The notes beneath the pieces are model-generated. The model did no database searches. It was not told the origin of the DNA and worked only from the letters and a program-made list of their open reading frames with translations. Position numbers and translations under genes: made by a program. Shown piece after piece: positions 35,754 through 44,321 of a stretch of 64,000 bases of DNA (its first letter is position 1; each line of letters begins with the position of its first letter). Origin of the DNA: an uncultured Dokdonia sp. (GTDB lineage Bacteria > Bacteroidota > Bacteroidia > Flavobacteriales > Flavobacteriaceae); the NCBI GenBank assembly GCA_947503305.1, contig CANNDF010000001.1, positions 496,001-560,000 of the forward strand. Direction: 5' to 3'.

Positions 35754-35929
35754 GTCGATTTTTTATACAAGTTCTCAAATGAAATTAATGAAAACAAGAA
35801 ATTTATAAAGATTTAATATAATTATAACTATGCGGGGAGATGATAAATATTGAGTTTAATAAATGGACATTAAATATGCTTTGATTTGTGCAGATCAAAT
35901 GCGTATTTTTAACATTATAAAAAAAGGAT

Positions 35930-36946
35930 ATGTACGTAAAAAGGAATATCGGTTGGGGCTTAATTATGCGATACGCATGGAAAAGGCTTATTTTCTTCAC
36001 CTTATACTCTGGAGCTATTTTTTGTGCGTACCATTTTTTTAAATGGGATTTTATAGATATTCCCTTTCAACCTCTTAGTGTAATAGGTATTGCAGTTGCC
36101 TTTTATATTGGTTTTAAAAATAGTCAGAGTTATGACCGTTTTTGGGAAGGTAGAAAGATATGGGGTGGTATTGTAAATTATAGCCGCACATGGGCAATTC
36201 AAGTATTGAGTTTTGTGAACATGGAAGATAAAGCCGAAACAAAAAGAGTTCAAAAAGAAATGATATACCGTCATATAGCTTGGATCAATGCATTACGAGT
36301 ACAACTACGACAGCCTAAATCTTGGGCTATAAAAGAATCTAGAACTGTAGAACGGTTATTTGATAGCCATGGAGAGCGCAACCCATCATGTAATGAGGCA
36401 TTTAGATTTGTGAATCCTATAGAATATGAAGATTTAAAAAAACGGGTAAACCCAGCAACACACTTAATAAAAAATCAAGCCAATACCATTACAGAACTTA
36501 AAAAAAGAAAAGCTATTGATGGATTCCAAGAAGATCAGTTACAATCTGTCTTGGAAGAGTTTTACAATTTACAAGGTAAATGTGAACGTATTAAAAACAC
36601 ACCTTTTCCACGTCAATATGGATACTTTACATGGTTATTTACTCAAATATTCATTTTACTATTACCTTTTGGACTTTTAGATGTTTTTGAAAAGGATATT
36701 ATAGACGTAGCAATGGGAATGAGAGAGTGGTATTTGTTTTTAATGATTCCATTTTCAGTTTTGATTTCTTGGATTTTTAGCACCATGGATTCTATAGGTG
36801 ACAATAGTGAAGATCCTTTTGAAGGTCGTATTAATGATGTACCTATGACAGCTCTTTGTAGAACTATAGAAATAGATTTAAGAGATATGTTAGACGAAGA
36901 AAACCTTCCAGAATCCATTAAGCCTAAGGATTATATTCTATATTAA
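35930..36946 (+). CDS. Bestrophin family ion channel
   Basis: A 338-residue inner-membrane protein of the bestrophin/UPF0187 type, probably an anion or cation channel. The family signature GFKNSQSYDRFWEGRKIWGG is at about 61-80. It has helices at about 20-38, 40-60, 225-250 and 265-285, and the C-terminal NSEDPFEGRINDVPMTALCR motif. It starts at the ATG at 35930, preceded by AAAAGGA. The downstream hydrolase gene begins directly at its stop, so they are co-transcribed. Confidence 0.9.
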   Translation: MYVKRNIGWGLIMRYAWKRLIFFTLYSGAIFCAYHFFKWDFIDIPFQPLSVIGIAVAFYIGFKNSQSYDRFWEGRKIWGGIVNYSRTWAIQVLSFVNMEDKAETKRVQKEMIYRHIAWINALRVQLRQPKSWAIKESRTVERLFDSHGERNPSCNEAFRFVNPIEYEDLKKRVNPATHLIKNQANTITELKKRKAIDGFQEDQLQSVLEEFYNLQGKCERIKNTPFPRQYGYFTWLFTQIFILLLPFGLLDVFEKDIIDVAMGMREWYLFLMIPFSVLISWIFSTMDSIGDNSEDPFEGRINDVPMTALCRTIEIDLRDMLDEENLPESIKPKDYILY

Positions 36947-37915
36947 ATGCCTTTAATATCATCTCCATTTTTTGCTAGGGGGCTTTTTAAAGACCCTCAC
37001 TTTTCTACGATTTATTCTGCAAAAATTAGACGTGTAAGTGGTGTTACACAGAAAAGAGAACGTTTTGAATTACCGGATGGAGATTTTTTAGATATCGATT
37101 GGTCCTTTTCGGATTCTAAAAAAGCAGTAAAGGTGGCATTATTGTTTCACGGTCTTGAGGGAAATGCACAGCGCACCTATATGCTAGGGATGGCAAAATT
37201 ACTTACTCAAAATGGATATGACGTAGCTGCTGTAAACTTTAGGGGTTGTAGCGGAAGTCAAAATAGACTTTATAGATCATACCATAGTGGAGAAACAGAA
37301 GATATACGATATATCATTACACGTATTGTAGCAAAAAATGTATATAAGGATATGTTTCTATATGGTGTAAGTTTAGGAGGCAATGCGATATTAAAGTATA
37401 TGGGAGAACAAAAAGATATTCCTGGTTGTATAAGAGCTGTTGCTGCAATAGGAGTTCCAGCAGATCTTAAAGCTTCATTAGAACAGCTTGCCAAAAAAGA
37501 AAATATAATATATAGGACGTCCTTCTTGGTAGATTTACGTGGAAAATACCGTAAGAAAATGGCAAAATTTCCAAATCATATGTCTAAGGATTTATATCGT
37601 AAAATAGACTCTTTAAAAGCATTTGATGATATCTATACAGCTCCAGCACATGGTTTTAAAAATGCATTAGATTATTATGCAAAGGCAAGTAGTTTTGATT
37701 ATTTACCTAAGATAACAGTTCCCACATTACTTCTTAATGCTACAAATGACTCTTTTTTGCACGGAGATTGTTATCCCTATGCTTTTGCAAAAGCATCTTC
37801 ATCATTATTTTTAGAAACACCTAAGCATGGTGGGCATGTAGGCTTTTATAAACCAGGAGACTTTTACTATAGTGAGCTTAGGTCTCTTGATTTTTTTGAG
37901 GAAACTATTGAGTAA
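36947..37915 (+). CDS. YheT-like alpha/beta hydrolase
   Basis: A 322-residue hydrolase of the YheT/ABHD1 group. It has the oxyanion motif LLFHGLEGNAQRTYMLGMAK, FRGCSGSQNRLYRSYHSGE, nucleophile elbow YGVSLGGNAILKYMGE (Ser at about 144), acid in LLLNATNDSFL and His in HGGHVGFY. The physiological ester is not known. It begins at the base after the bestrophin stop codon. A variant copy of the dispersed palindrome encodes YAFAKASS near the acid residue (37781-37794). Confidence 0.9.
   Translation: MPLISSPFFARGLFKDPHFSTIYSAKIRRVSGVTQKRERFELPDGDFLDIDWSFSDSKKAVKVALLFHGLEGNAQRTYMLGMAKLLTQNGYDVAAVNFRGCSGSQNRLYRSYHSGETEDIRYIITRIVAKNVYKDMFLYGVSLGGNAILKYMGEQKDIPGCIRAVAAIGVPADLKASLEQLAKKENIIYRTSFLVDLRGKYRKKMAKFPNHMSKDLYRKIDSLKAFDDIYTAPAHGFKNALDYYAKASSFDYLPKITVPTLLLNATNDSFLHGDCYPYAFAKASSSLFLETPKHGGHVGFYKPGDFYYSELRSLDFFEETIE
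37781..37794. repeat. Dispersed palindrome, variant copy (in hydrolase)
   Basis: GCTTTTGCAAAAGC is still a perfect palindrome, with C/G changed to T/A symmetrically. It is read as AFAKA. Confidence 0.75.
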
Positions 37916-37963
37916 ACCCTCAGAGTTACTTATCTTAGGAGCTTACTTTAAAAACAGCATACA

Positions 37964-38473
37964 ATGAGAATTACAAGAGTATTAATGGTTTTTGCAATCG
38001 TTGGATTATTAGTGAGTTGTGGAGGAGGTGATAAGAAAGAAGAAAAGAAAGAAAAGGTAAAAATAGGATCTAAAAAAGAGACTAAAAAAGATAATAATAA
38101 AGTAAATCTTGCCATTGCGGGTAATGATTTAATGCAGTTTGATAAAAAAGAATTTAAAGTTAAAGCAGGACAAGAAGTAACACTTACACTTCGCCATACA
38201 GGGAAAATAGACATAAAAATTATGGGACATAATTTTGTGCTTTTAAAGCAAGGTGTTGCGATTCCAGCATTTTCAGCAAGCGCGGCTTCTGCAGGGCAGC
38301 CGGAAGACTGGATTCCTGATGGAGGAAAAGATGTTATTGCACATACCAAAATGATAGGTGGAGGTCAATCTACTACGGTTACATTTACGGCACCTGCTAC
38401 TGGAACATATGATTTTATCTGTAGCTTTCCGGGACATTCGGGTCTTATGAAAGGAAAGTTTATTGTAGAATAA
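37964..38473 (+). CDS. Azurin-like cupredoxin lipoprotein
   Basis: A 169-residue type 1 copper electron carrier. A lipobox (LLVSCGGG, Cys19) and a Lys/Glu-rich linker precede the cupredoxin domain (about 46-169). The copper ligands are visible: His89 in IMGHNFVL, Cys153 and His158 in CSFPGHSG, and Met162. It is therefore probably tethered to the periplasmic face of a membrane and passes electrons in respiration. It ends 5 bases from the convergent glycoside hydrolase gene. Confidence 0.92.
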   Translation: MRITRVLMVFAIVGLLVSCGGGDKKEEKKEKVKIGSKKETKKDNNKVNLAIAGNDLMQFDKKEFKVKAGQEVTLTLRHTGKIDIKIMGHNFVLLKQGVAIPAFSASAASAGQPEDWIPDGGKDVIAHTKMIGGGQSTTVTFTAPATGTYDFICSFPGHSGLMKGKFIVE

Positions 38474-38478
38474 TTCCT

Positions 38479-39864
38479 TTATAGGATATATTCTTTATAT
38501 ACAGCAATAGGAATTAAAGCAGTCCATCCACAAAAATCTTTTTTTGCAGGCATTCCATAGGATATTAAATCTGGTGCATAGTTTTCCCAGAAAGTCCCTG
38601 TTGCTTCATAAACAATAGATACATTCTTATAGATTTTTAGAGCCAATTTTCTTGCGAGCTGATCATGGTTGTTTTCAGAGAGCCCTTTTAAAACCATATA
38701 CACAGTAGGAGCCCATACGCCTCCTAACCAATAATCTCCCCATCCTACATAATCTGGATCTGATGCTGCTAAGGCTGGTAATGGCGTTTGCCTGTAAAAT
38801 GTATCAGGATTTGTAAGATGACTTAAGAAAGATTCCATACGACCTTCAGGCACGACTTTACCTAATAGGGTCCAGTACATCCCTATATGCATTCTCGGGA
38901 CTTGCTTATCAAAACCTAAATCATAATAATACCCGTCTTTTTCATTCCAGCATTTTGTATTTAATGCTGTTTTTATTTTTGTATGTATTTCTTGATATTG
39001 TTTAATATCATCTTTATTTCCTGTCAATTTAGCCATTTCTATAAGCTGTAAAGCAAACATGGCCATTTGAGAAGAAAAATCGACTAATCGGGCTTGCTTA
39101 TTCCAAACACCTTGTTTGGTTTTTACATACTCATTTATAAAAAGATTAAGTCGCTCTTCACCAGTAGCATCCATTTTACCTAGTTTATCTCCTAGCTCAT
39201 GATGAGTCATACCATTTCCTTCAGTAGGCTCCCAGTCCCTAGGAGCTCTTGGAATATTATCCATTCCCATTCCTAATGTGTCCCCGTAAAATAGATTATC
39301 ATCTTCCATATAGGTGTGGATATGAAAGAAAAAGTTTTTCTTTAAAATAGGGTAGGTGTGTTGAATGCGTTCCTTGTTTTTTGATACCTTATATATTTCC
39401 CATTCGGCAAAGGCTAAAAGAGGCGGGTTAATAGATACAGGATGCTCTTTACTCCATAAGGCGCGACCATCTTGTCTATATTCTCTACAGATATACCCAT
39501 CGGCATCCATACGATCATAAAAATTATCCAGTGCTTGGTATACAGGAAGCTCATCTAGATGGTATTTTGCAAAGCAACACATAAAACATGTATCCCATAA
39601 AAAAATATTAGGCGAAAATGCAGCATCAATAAATGGCTTTTTAAAGAAAGGTTCGTTATCACCTCCTCGTATTTTCTTTTTAGTAATCTCTAATGCTTTT
39701 GTATACATTTCCTTAGATAGATCTTCACTTATAGAGGATTGATCAGAAGTGTTTTCAGAAGTAGAAGATGTATTTTCCTCTTTGTTTTCACAAGATTGTA
39801 AAAGACCTAGACCAGCTACGCCAGAGGCGAGTGTAATATTTTTAGCAAAATCTCTTCGTTTCAT
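38479..39864 (-). CDS. Periplasmic glycoside hydrolase, MGH1/trehalase-like
   Basis: A 461-residue (alpha/alpha)6-barrel glycosidase of the MGH1/GH63-like type. The N-terminus combines a twin-arginine-like start (MKRRDFAKNI) and a lipobox (GLLQSC, Cys25), so it is probably an exported lipoprotein. Conserved blocks include FLWDTCFMCCFAKYH, WEPTEGNG, FSSQMAMFALQLIEMAK, and VGWGDYWLGGVWAPTVYMVL. It probably trims a disaccharide or glycosylated acid. It is the last gene of the minus-strand GMC operon, which suggests a role in the 3-keto-sugar pathway. Confidence 0.88.
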   Translation of the reverse strand: MKRRDFAKNITLASGVAGLGLLQSCENKEENTSSTSENTSDQSSISEDLSKEMYTKALEITKKKIRGGDNEPFFKKPFIDAAFSPNIFLWDTCFMCCFAKYHLDELPVYQALDNFYDRMDADGYICREYRQDGRALWSKEHPVSINPPLLAFAEWEIYKVSKNKERIQHTYPILKKNFFFHIHTYMEDDNLFYGDTLGMGMDNIPRAPRDWEPTEGNGMTHHELGDKLGKMDATGEERLNLFINEYVKTKQGVWNKQARLVDFSSQMAMFALQLIEMAKLTGNKDDIKQYQEIHTKIKTALNTKCWNEKDGYYYDLGFDKQVPRMHIGMYWTLLGKVVPEGRMESFLSHLTNPDTFYRQTPLPALAASDPDYVGWGDYWLGGVWAPTVYMVLKGLSENNHDQLARKLALKIYKNVSIVYEATGTFWENYAPDLISYGMPAKKDFCGWTALIPIAVYKEYIL

Positions 39865-39873
39865 AATACTGTT

Positions 39874-40809
39874 TTAAAAAAAATCGTCACTTTCGATATA
39901 AGCATCTATTACTCGCCGCTCCCCAATTTTTCCTTCGATAGAATTTCCATGCTCCATGCCCAATACACCATTAAAGCCTTTACTATGAATGTATTTAAAT
40001 ACATTTTTATAGTTAATTTCTCCAGAGGTAGGCTCATTGCGTCCGGGATTATCTCCTATTTGGAAATAAGCAATCTCATCCCAGCATTGCTTAATATTAG
40101 GGATTAAATTTCCTTCTTGAATTTGCTGATGATAGATATCAAATAATATTTTACATGAAGGGCTATCTACAGCTTTACATATTTGATAGGCTTGAGGAGA
40201 TTCTGATAAGAACAACCCAGGGTGATTTCTAAAGTTTAAAGGTTCCAGAACCATAGTAATTCCATGAGGCTCCAGTATAGCACTTGCCTGTTTTAAAGTT
40301 TCTACAACATTTGCTGTTTGATAAGCCATATCCTGACGAAGGTCTACATGACCAGGAACAACAGTCATCCACTTTGCTTGCACACGTTTGGCAACTTCTA
40401 CAGAGTTTTTAATATCAGATAAAAACTCTTCTCGCCAAGCCTTTTTACCACTTGCAAGATTAGGATCTGTCCAATAGATTTTATGAGCAACAAACACACC
40501 CATTGTCATGTTGTGTTTTTTCATGGTTTTTGCCATCGCTTTTTGTAAATCTATAGGGCGATTGCGCATCTCGTTGTCTTCAAAGGCTGTAAAGCCTTCA
40601 CGTGCCATAAATTCTAGTTGTGCAATAGGGTCTTCTCCCGCATGATGTTTAAACATCCCTATATGTGGCGCGTAATTGAGATTAAATGAATGACTGAATA
40701 TAGGGATAGATTTTTTTTCTGCTTTCGCGAAAGCAGAATACCCAACCCCATTAAATGCCAAAAAGGAACCCGCTAAGGCTCCTTTTTGTATAAACTTTCT
40801 TCGTTTCAT
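39874..40809 (-). CDS. Tat-exported TIM-barrel isomerase-like protein
   Basis: A 311-residue protein with a Tat-like signal (MKRRKFIQKGALAGSFLAFN) and a xylose-isomerase-like TIM barrel of the hydroxypyruvate isomerase type (EPLNFRNHPGLFLSE, KILFDIYHQQIQEGN, FQIGDNPGRNEPTSGEINY, GVLGMEHGNS). Metal-binding Glu/Asp/His residues are in place. It probably isomerises or hydrates a keto-sugar outside the cytosol. A palindrome copy encodes SAFAKAE right at the predicted signal cleavage site. It sits 8 bases downstream of the dehydrogenase subunit gene. Confidence 0.88.
   Translation of the reverse strand: MKRRKFIQKGALAGSFLAFNGVGYSAFAKAEKKSIPIFSHSFNLNYAPHIGMFKHHAGEDPIAQLEFMAREGFTAFEDNEMRNRPIDLQKAMAKTMKKHNMTMGVFVAHKIYWTDPNLASGKKAWREEFLSDIKNSVEVAKRVQAKWMTVVPGHVDLRQDMAYQTANVVETLKQASAILEPHGITMVLEPLNFRNHPGLFLSESPQAYQICKAVDSPSCKILFDIYHQQIQEGNLIPNIKQCWDEIAYFQIGDNPGRNEPTSGEINYKNVFKYIHSKGFNGVLGMEHGNSIEGKIGERRVIDAYIESDDFF
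40721..40734. repeat. Dispersed palindrome, exact copy (in TIM-barrel gene)
   Basis: Perfect GCTTTCGCGAAAGC, read as AFAKA at the signal peptide border of the Tat-exported isomerase. Confidence 0.95.
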
Positions 40810-40817
40810 AATCTATA

Positions 40818-41459
40818 TTATATAGCATAGGCTTTTCCTCCAGTGGCTTCAGTTACAGAAATACATCCTTTTTGTTGGCCAGGAATAGGATCATATGCAA
40901 GAACATTTTCTCCTATTTCCTCACTATTTTTCCAACCCCAGACAGTCATACCTCTTAATTGAGTAAAAAGTGCATTACAAGCTACATCTCCATCAATTTT
41001 TGTAGAAGGATCTTTTTGGAAAGCCTGTGAAAACTCTCCAAATTTCCTGTTATATGCTTCCTGTTCATCTTTTGAAACGGCGAGGTAGTTGCCCAGTAAT
41101 TGATCAAATTCTTCAGGTTTACCGGCTTCCAGTTCTTTATCAAACGTTGATTTGAATGTCTCTGAAAGAGATGCAAAAGCCATTCTGACTTGTGCTTGTG
41201 TCTCTTCTGGAATCACATCATTCCAAAAACTATCTATAAATTCATGAACGCCTACGTCTATAGCTCCAGGAACTTCTGGATCTGAAGGAATAATCAAATC
41301 AACAATACGTCGTAGCGCATGACCTTCTGCTTTTGATAAAAAGACAGGATTAAACTCGGGTTCACTTGTACAACTCTGTAATATACTTAGTACGGTGGGA
41401 GTAGCTACTAAAAATCCAGCACCTAACCCTATGTTTTTTAAAGCTTTTCTTCTGTCCAT
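40818..41459 (-). CDS. Gluconate 2-dehydrogenase subunit 3-like protein
   Basis: A 213-residue small subunit that partners GMC dehydrogenases. It has a twin-arginine-like N-terminus (MDRRKALKNIGLGAGFL) and a Cys at the lipobox position (ILQSC), then a helical domain with ALRRIVDLIIPSDPEVPGAI and VWGWKNSEEIGENVL. In glucoside 3-dehydrogenases and gluconate dehydrogenases the Tat signal of this subunit exports the folded catalytic subunit with it. I start at the ATG at 41459, one base after the GMC stop; a longer frame (41492) would overlap that gene. Confidence 0.9.
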   Translation of the reverse strand: MDRRKALKNIGLGAGFLVATPTVLSILQSCTSEPEFNPVFLSKAEGHALRRIVDLIIPSDPEVPGAIDVGVHEFIDSFWNDVIPEETQAQVRMAFASLSETFKSTFDKELEAGKPEEFDQLLGNYLAVSKDEQEAYNRKFGEFSQAFQKDPSTKIDGDVACNALFTQLRGMTVWGWKNSEEIGENVLAYDPIPGQQKGCISVTEATGGKAYAI

Positions 41460-41460
41460 T

Positions 41461-43161
41461 TTATGCTTCTTTTTTAAGTTGAGCTGCGGCATGATTTGCA
41501 GCTCTAGCCGTAAAGGCCATATAGGTTAATGAAGGGTTTACACAACTAGCAGAAGTCATAAATGCTCCGTCTGTCACGTATACGTTTGGCACAGCATGCA
41601 GCTGGTTGTTCCCATTACATACTGATGTTTTTGGATCACGACCCATTCGGGCAGTACCCATCTCATGGATTCCATTTCCAGGAGCACTAGGATCATCCAT
41701 AGGTTGAATGTCTTCAAAGCCTGCCTTTTCTAACATTTCTTTTGCAGAGGCAATCATATCCTTACGCATTTCCCACTCATTTTCTTTCCATCCAGCATCA
41801 AAAGTTACAGTAGGAAGCCCCCATTTATCAAGCTTATTATAATCTAATGTCATTTTATTCTCATGATAAGGTAAGCATTCTCCAAAGCCCATCAACCCTA
41901 TAGTCCATCCTCCTGGTTCTTGAATGGTTTTTTTAAGGTTTGCACCATATCCAGCTTCTGCTATCATGTCTTGCCAGTCATTACGGCCTGCACCACCTTG
42001 ATATCCATATCCTCTCTTAAAGGTTTTTTGATCTGTATCACCTCCTATGTTTCTAAATCTAGGGATATAGATTCCATTAGGACGTCGTCCTTTATAATAT
42101 TTGTCTTTATCTCCATTCCATTTTGCAAAGGCTCCTGCTTTAAAATGGTGATCCATTAAGTTATGCCCTAATTCTCCACTATCATTACCCATTCCATCAG
42201 GAAAACGCTCACTCTTGGATTGCATTAAAATACTTGCCGATGCGATGGCAGATGCGCATAAGAAAACAACTTTTCCATTAAAAGTGATTTCCTCCATGGT
42301 CTGCTCATCTATGATTTTTACACCCGATGCTTTTTTGGTTGTAGGGTCATACACCACTTCTTTTACTATAGAATGCGGGCGCATTGTCATATTTCCCGTA
42401 CGTTCGGCAGCAGGAAGAGTAGAAGAATTACTACTAAAATACCCTCCAAATGGGCATCCTCGCATACATCTGTTTCTAAATTGACATGCAGATCGACCAT
42501 CATAGGTTTTGGCTCCTGTGATATGAGCAACCCTACCTATAGTAAGTACTCTATCTTTATAATTCTGAGCCATATTTTTCTTTAAAACTTCTTCTACACA
42601 GTTGAGCTCCATAGGCGGGCTGAATTTCCCATCTGGTAGCACCTCTAAGCCTAATTTTTCACCACTTACTGAGATATACTCTTCTACTTTATCATACCAG
42701 GGTGAAATATCTGCGTAACGTACAGGCCAATCTACAGCAATACCTTCATTTTTGTTTGCTTCAAAATCAATATCACTTAATCGGTAACTCTGACGTCCCC
42801 ACATTAATGAACGACCCCCCACATGATATCCTCGTATCCAATCAAAACGTTGTTTCTCATTATAAGGATGGTCAATATCATCTACAAAGAAATGTCTGCG
42901 TTCTGCTTTATGCACATATCCGGTACGAGATTGTTTAAGATATCGGGCTTCAATTTCTCTTGGGTTTTCACCTTTATATTTTGAGTCCCAAGGGTCATTG
43001 TGCATGGTTGGATAATCCTCAATATGTTTGACCATTCGACCACGTTCTAGAACTAATGTTTTAAGTCCGTTTTCGCAGAGTTCTTTGGCAGCCCATCCAC
43101 CACTGATACCTGACCCGACGACGATAGCGTCGTACATTTCGTTTTCGTTAGCTATATTCAC
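41461..43161 (-). CDS. GMC family FAD oxidoreductase (probable glycoside 3-dehydrogenase subunit)
   Basis: A 566-residue FAD enzyme. The N-terminal Rossmann motif is AIVVGSGISGGWAAKELCE, GGRSLMWGRQS and CMRGCPFGGYFSS follow, and the C-terminal GMC block is NVYVTDGAFMTSASCVNPSL. It lacks its own signal peptide, consistent with export on the subunit-3 partner. It probably oxidises a sugar C3 hydroxyl, passing electrons to a quinone or cytochrome. The start is GTG at 43161; an ATG at 43137 is also possible. A TATATTTG box lies at 43203-43210. Confidence 0.92.
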   Translation of the reverse strand: MNIANENEMYDAIVVGSGISGGWAAKELCENGLKTLVLERGRMVKHIEDYPTMHNDPWDSKYKGENPREIEARYLKQSRTGYVHKAERRHFFVDDIDHPYNEKQRFDWIRGYHVGGRSLMWGRQSYRLSDIDFEANKNEGIAVDWPVRYADISPWYDKVEEYISVSGEKLGLEVLPDGKFSPPMELNCVEEVLKKNMAQNYKDRVLTIGRVAHITGAKTYDGRSACQFRNRCMRGCPFGGYFSSNSSTLPAAERTGNMTMRPHSIVKEVVYDPTTKKASGVKIIDEQTMEEITFNGKVVFLCASAIASASILMQSKSERFPDGMGNDSGELGHNLMDHHFKAGAFAKWNGDKDKYYKGRRPNGIYIPRFRNIGGDTDQKTFKRGYGYQGGAGRNDWQDMIAEAGYGANLKKTIQEPGGWTIGLMGFGECLPYHENKMTLDYNKLDKWGLPTVTFDAGWKENEWEMRKDMIASAKEMLEKAGFEDIQPMDDPSAPGNGIHEMGTARMGRDPKTSVCNGNNQLHAVPNVYVTDGAFMTSASCVNPSLTYMAFTARAANHAAAQLKKEA

Positions 43162-43202
43162 AAGATGTTGTATTTTATAGAAAAAAGTGTAATCGTTATT
43201 AC

Positions 43203-43210
43203 CAAATATA
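43203..43210 (-). promoter_or_regulatory. Candidate -7 box of the GMC operon
   Basis: TATATTTG on the minus strand, 41 bases upstream of the GTG start. There is no clear -33 partner. Confidence 0.4.
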
Positions 43211-43328
43211 TAAATTTTATGTTGTTTTTTGTCTAATTATAAAAAAGACTAACTTAGTCAAACCGTAGATTTAACAGTTTCTCACAAGCGAAAACGTTGT
43301 AGTTCTACATTAACCAATATCCACTAAA

Positions 43329-44315
43329 ATGAAAAATTATTTTACAAGCATTCTTATTTGCTCTTTACTTCTTTTTTCTTGTAAAAAAGAGGTGAAAGAA
43401 GTTGAGAAAACTCCTACAATTGAAGTAACTGAAGAAAAGAAAATGGAAATCAAAGACAATTATAAATTTTCACTTGCACAATGGTCATTACATACACCCT
43501 TTTTAGATGGATCTATGGATCCTATGGATTTTGCTAAAATTGCAAAAGGATTAGGATATACAGGGCTAGAATATGTTACACAATTGTATCCTCAGGTTCA
43601 GGATAAATCAGATTATAGAACCACAGTTATGAACCTTGCTAAAGAACTTAAGAAACGAAGTGATGAAGCAGGAATGGAAAATGTACTACTTATGGTAGAC
43701 CGCGATGGAGAATTGGCAGATCCAGATCCAGTAAAAAGAGCCGAAGCTATCGAAGTACATAAGATATGGATGGATGCTGCTGCTTTGATGGGAGCGCATT
43801 CAATACGGGCAAATTTATTTGGTGTAGAAGACCCAGCCGAATGGCATAAGGTATCTGTAGCATCTCTTAAAGAATTAGCTACATACGGTGCTTCTAAAGG
43901 GGTTAGTATTATTATAGAAAATCATGGAGGTCTTTCTAGTGATGGAGAAAAACTGGCAGCAGTAATGAGAGAAGTCAATATGCCGACCTGTGGTACCCTT
44001 CCTGATTTTGGAAATTTTTGCTTAAAAAGAGAAGGAGGAGAACGATGGGGAGCCCCTTGTGTTGAAGAATATGACATATATAAAGGGATTGCAGAACTTA
44101 TGCCATTTGCAAAAGGAGTCTCTGCAAAATCCTATAATTTTGATGAAGCAGGGAATGAAACAAAACTGGATTATAAACGTATCATGCAAATTGTTCAGGA
44201 TTCAGGATTTACAGGCTATGTGGGGGTAGAATATGAAGGACCGCTAGAAGATCCTAAAGAAGGGATAGCATTGACCAAAACCCTTGTTGAAAAATCGATT
44301 AGCCAACTTAAATAA
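43329..44315 (+). CDS. TIM-barrel sugar isomerase/epimerase, lipoprotein
   Basis: A 328-residue TIM-barrel protein with a lipobox (LLLFSCKKE, Cys17) and a charged linker. The isomerase core (about 47-325) starts FSLAQWSLHTPFLDGSMDPM and contains SIIIENHGGLSSDGEKL, CGTLPDFGNFCL, AKGVSAKSYNFDEAGNE and GYVGVEYEG. The metal ligands of the AP-endonuclease-2 family are present. The substrate is likely a keto-sugar or its enol. It is the first gene of the plus-strand operon divergent from the GMC unit; the MFS gene follows at 6 bases. Confidence 0.88.
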   Translation: MKNYFTSILICSLLLFSCKKEVKEVEKTPTIEVTEEKKMEIKDNYKFSLAQWSLHTPFLDGSMDPMDFAKIAKGLGYTGLEYVTQLYPQVQDKSDYRTTVMNLAKELKKRSDEAGMENVLLMVDRDGELADPDPVKRAEAIEVHKIWMDAAALMGAHSIRANLFGVEDPAEWHKVSVASLKELATYGASKGVSIIIENHGGLSSDGEKLAAVMREVNMPTCGTLPDFGNFCLKREGGERWGAPCVEEYDIYKGIAELMPFAKGVSAKSYNFDEAGNETKLDYKRIMQIVQDSGFTGYVGVEYEGPLEDPKEGIALTKTLVEKSISQLK

Positions 44316-44321
44316 TATCTT

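Noticed and set aside
39350-39358. GGGTAGGTG in the glycoside hydrolase gene as a fourth copy of the ECF-type element
   Set aside because: The first block is incomplete, no CTGTT lies 14 bases further on, and it is inside a coding region.
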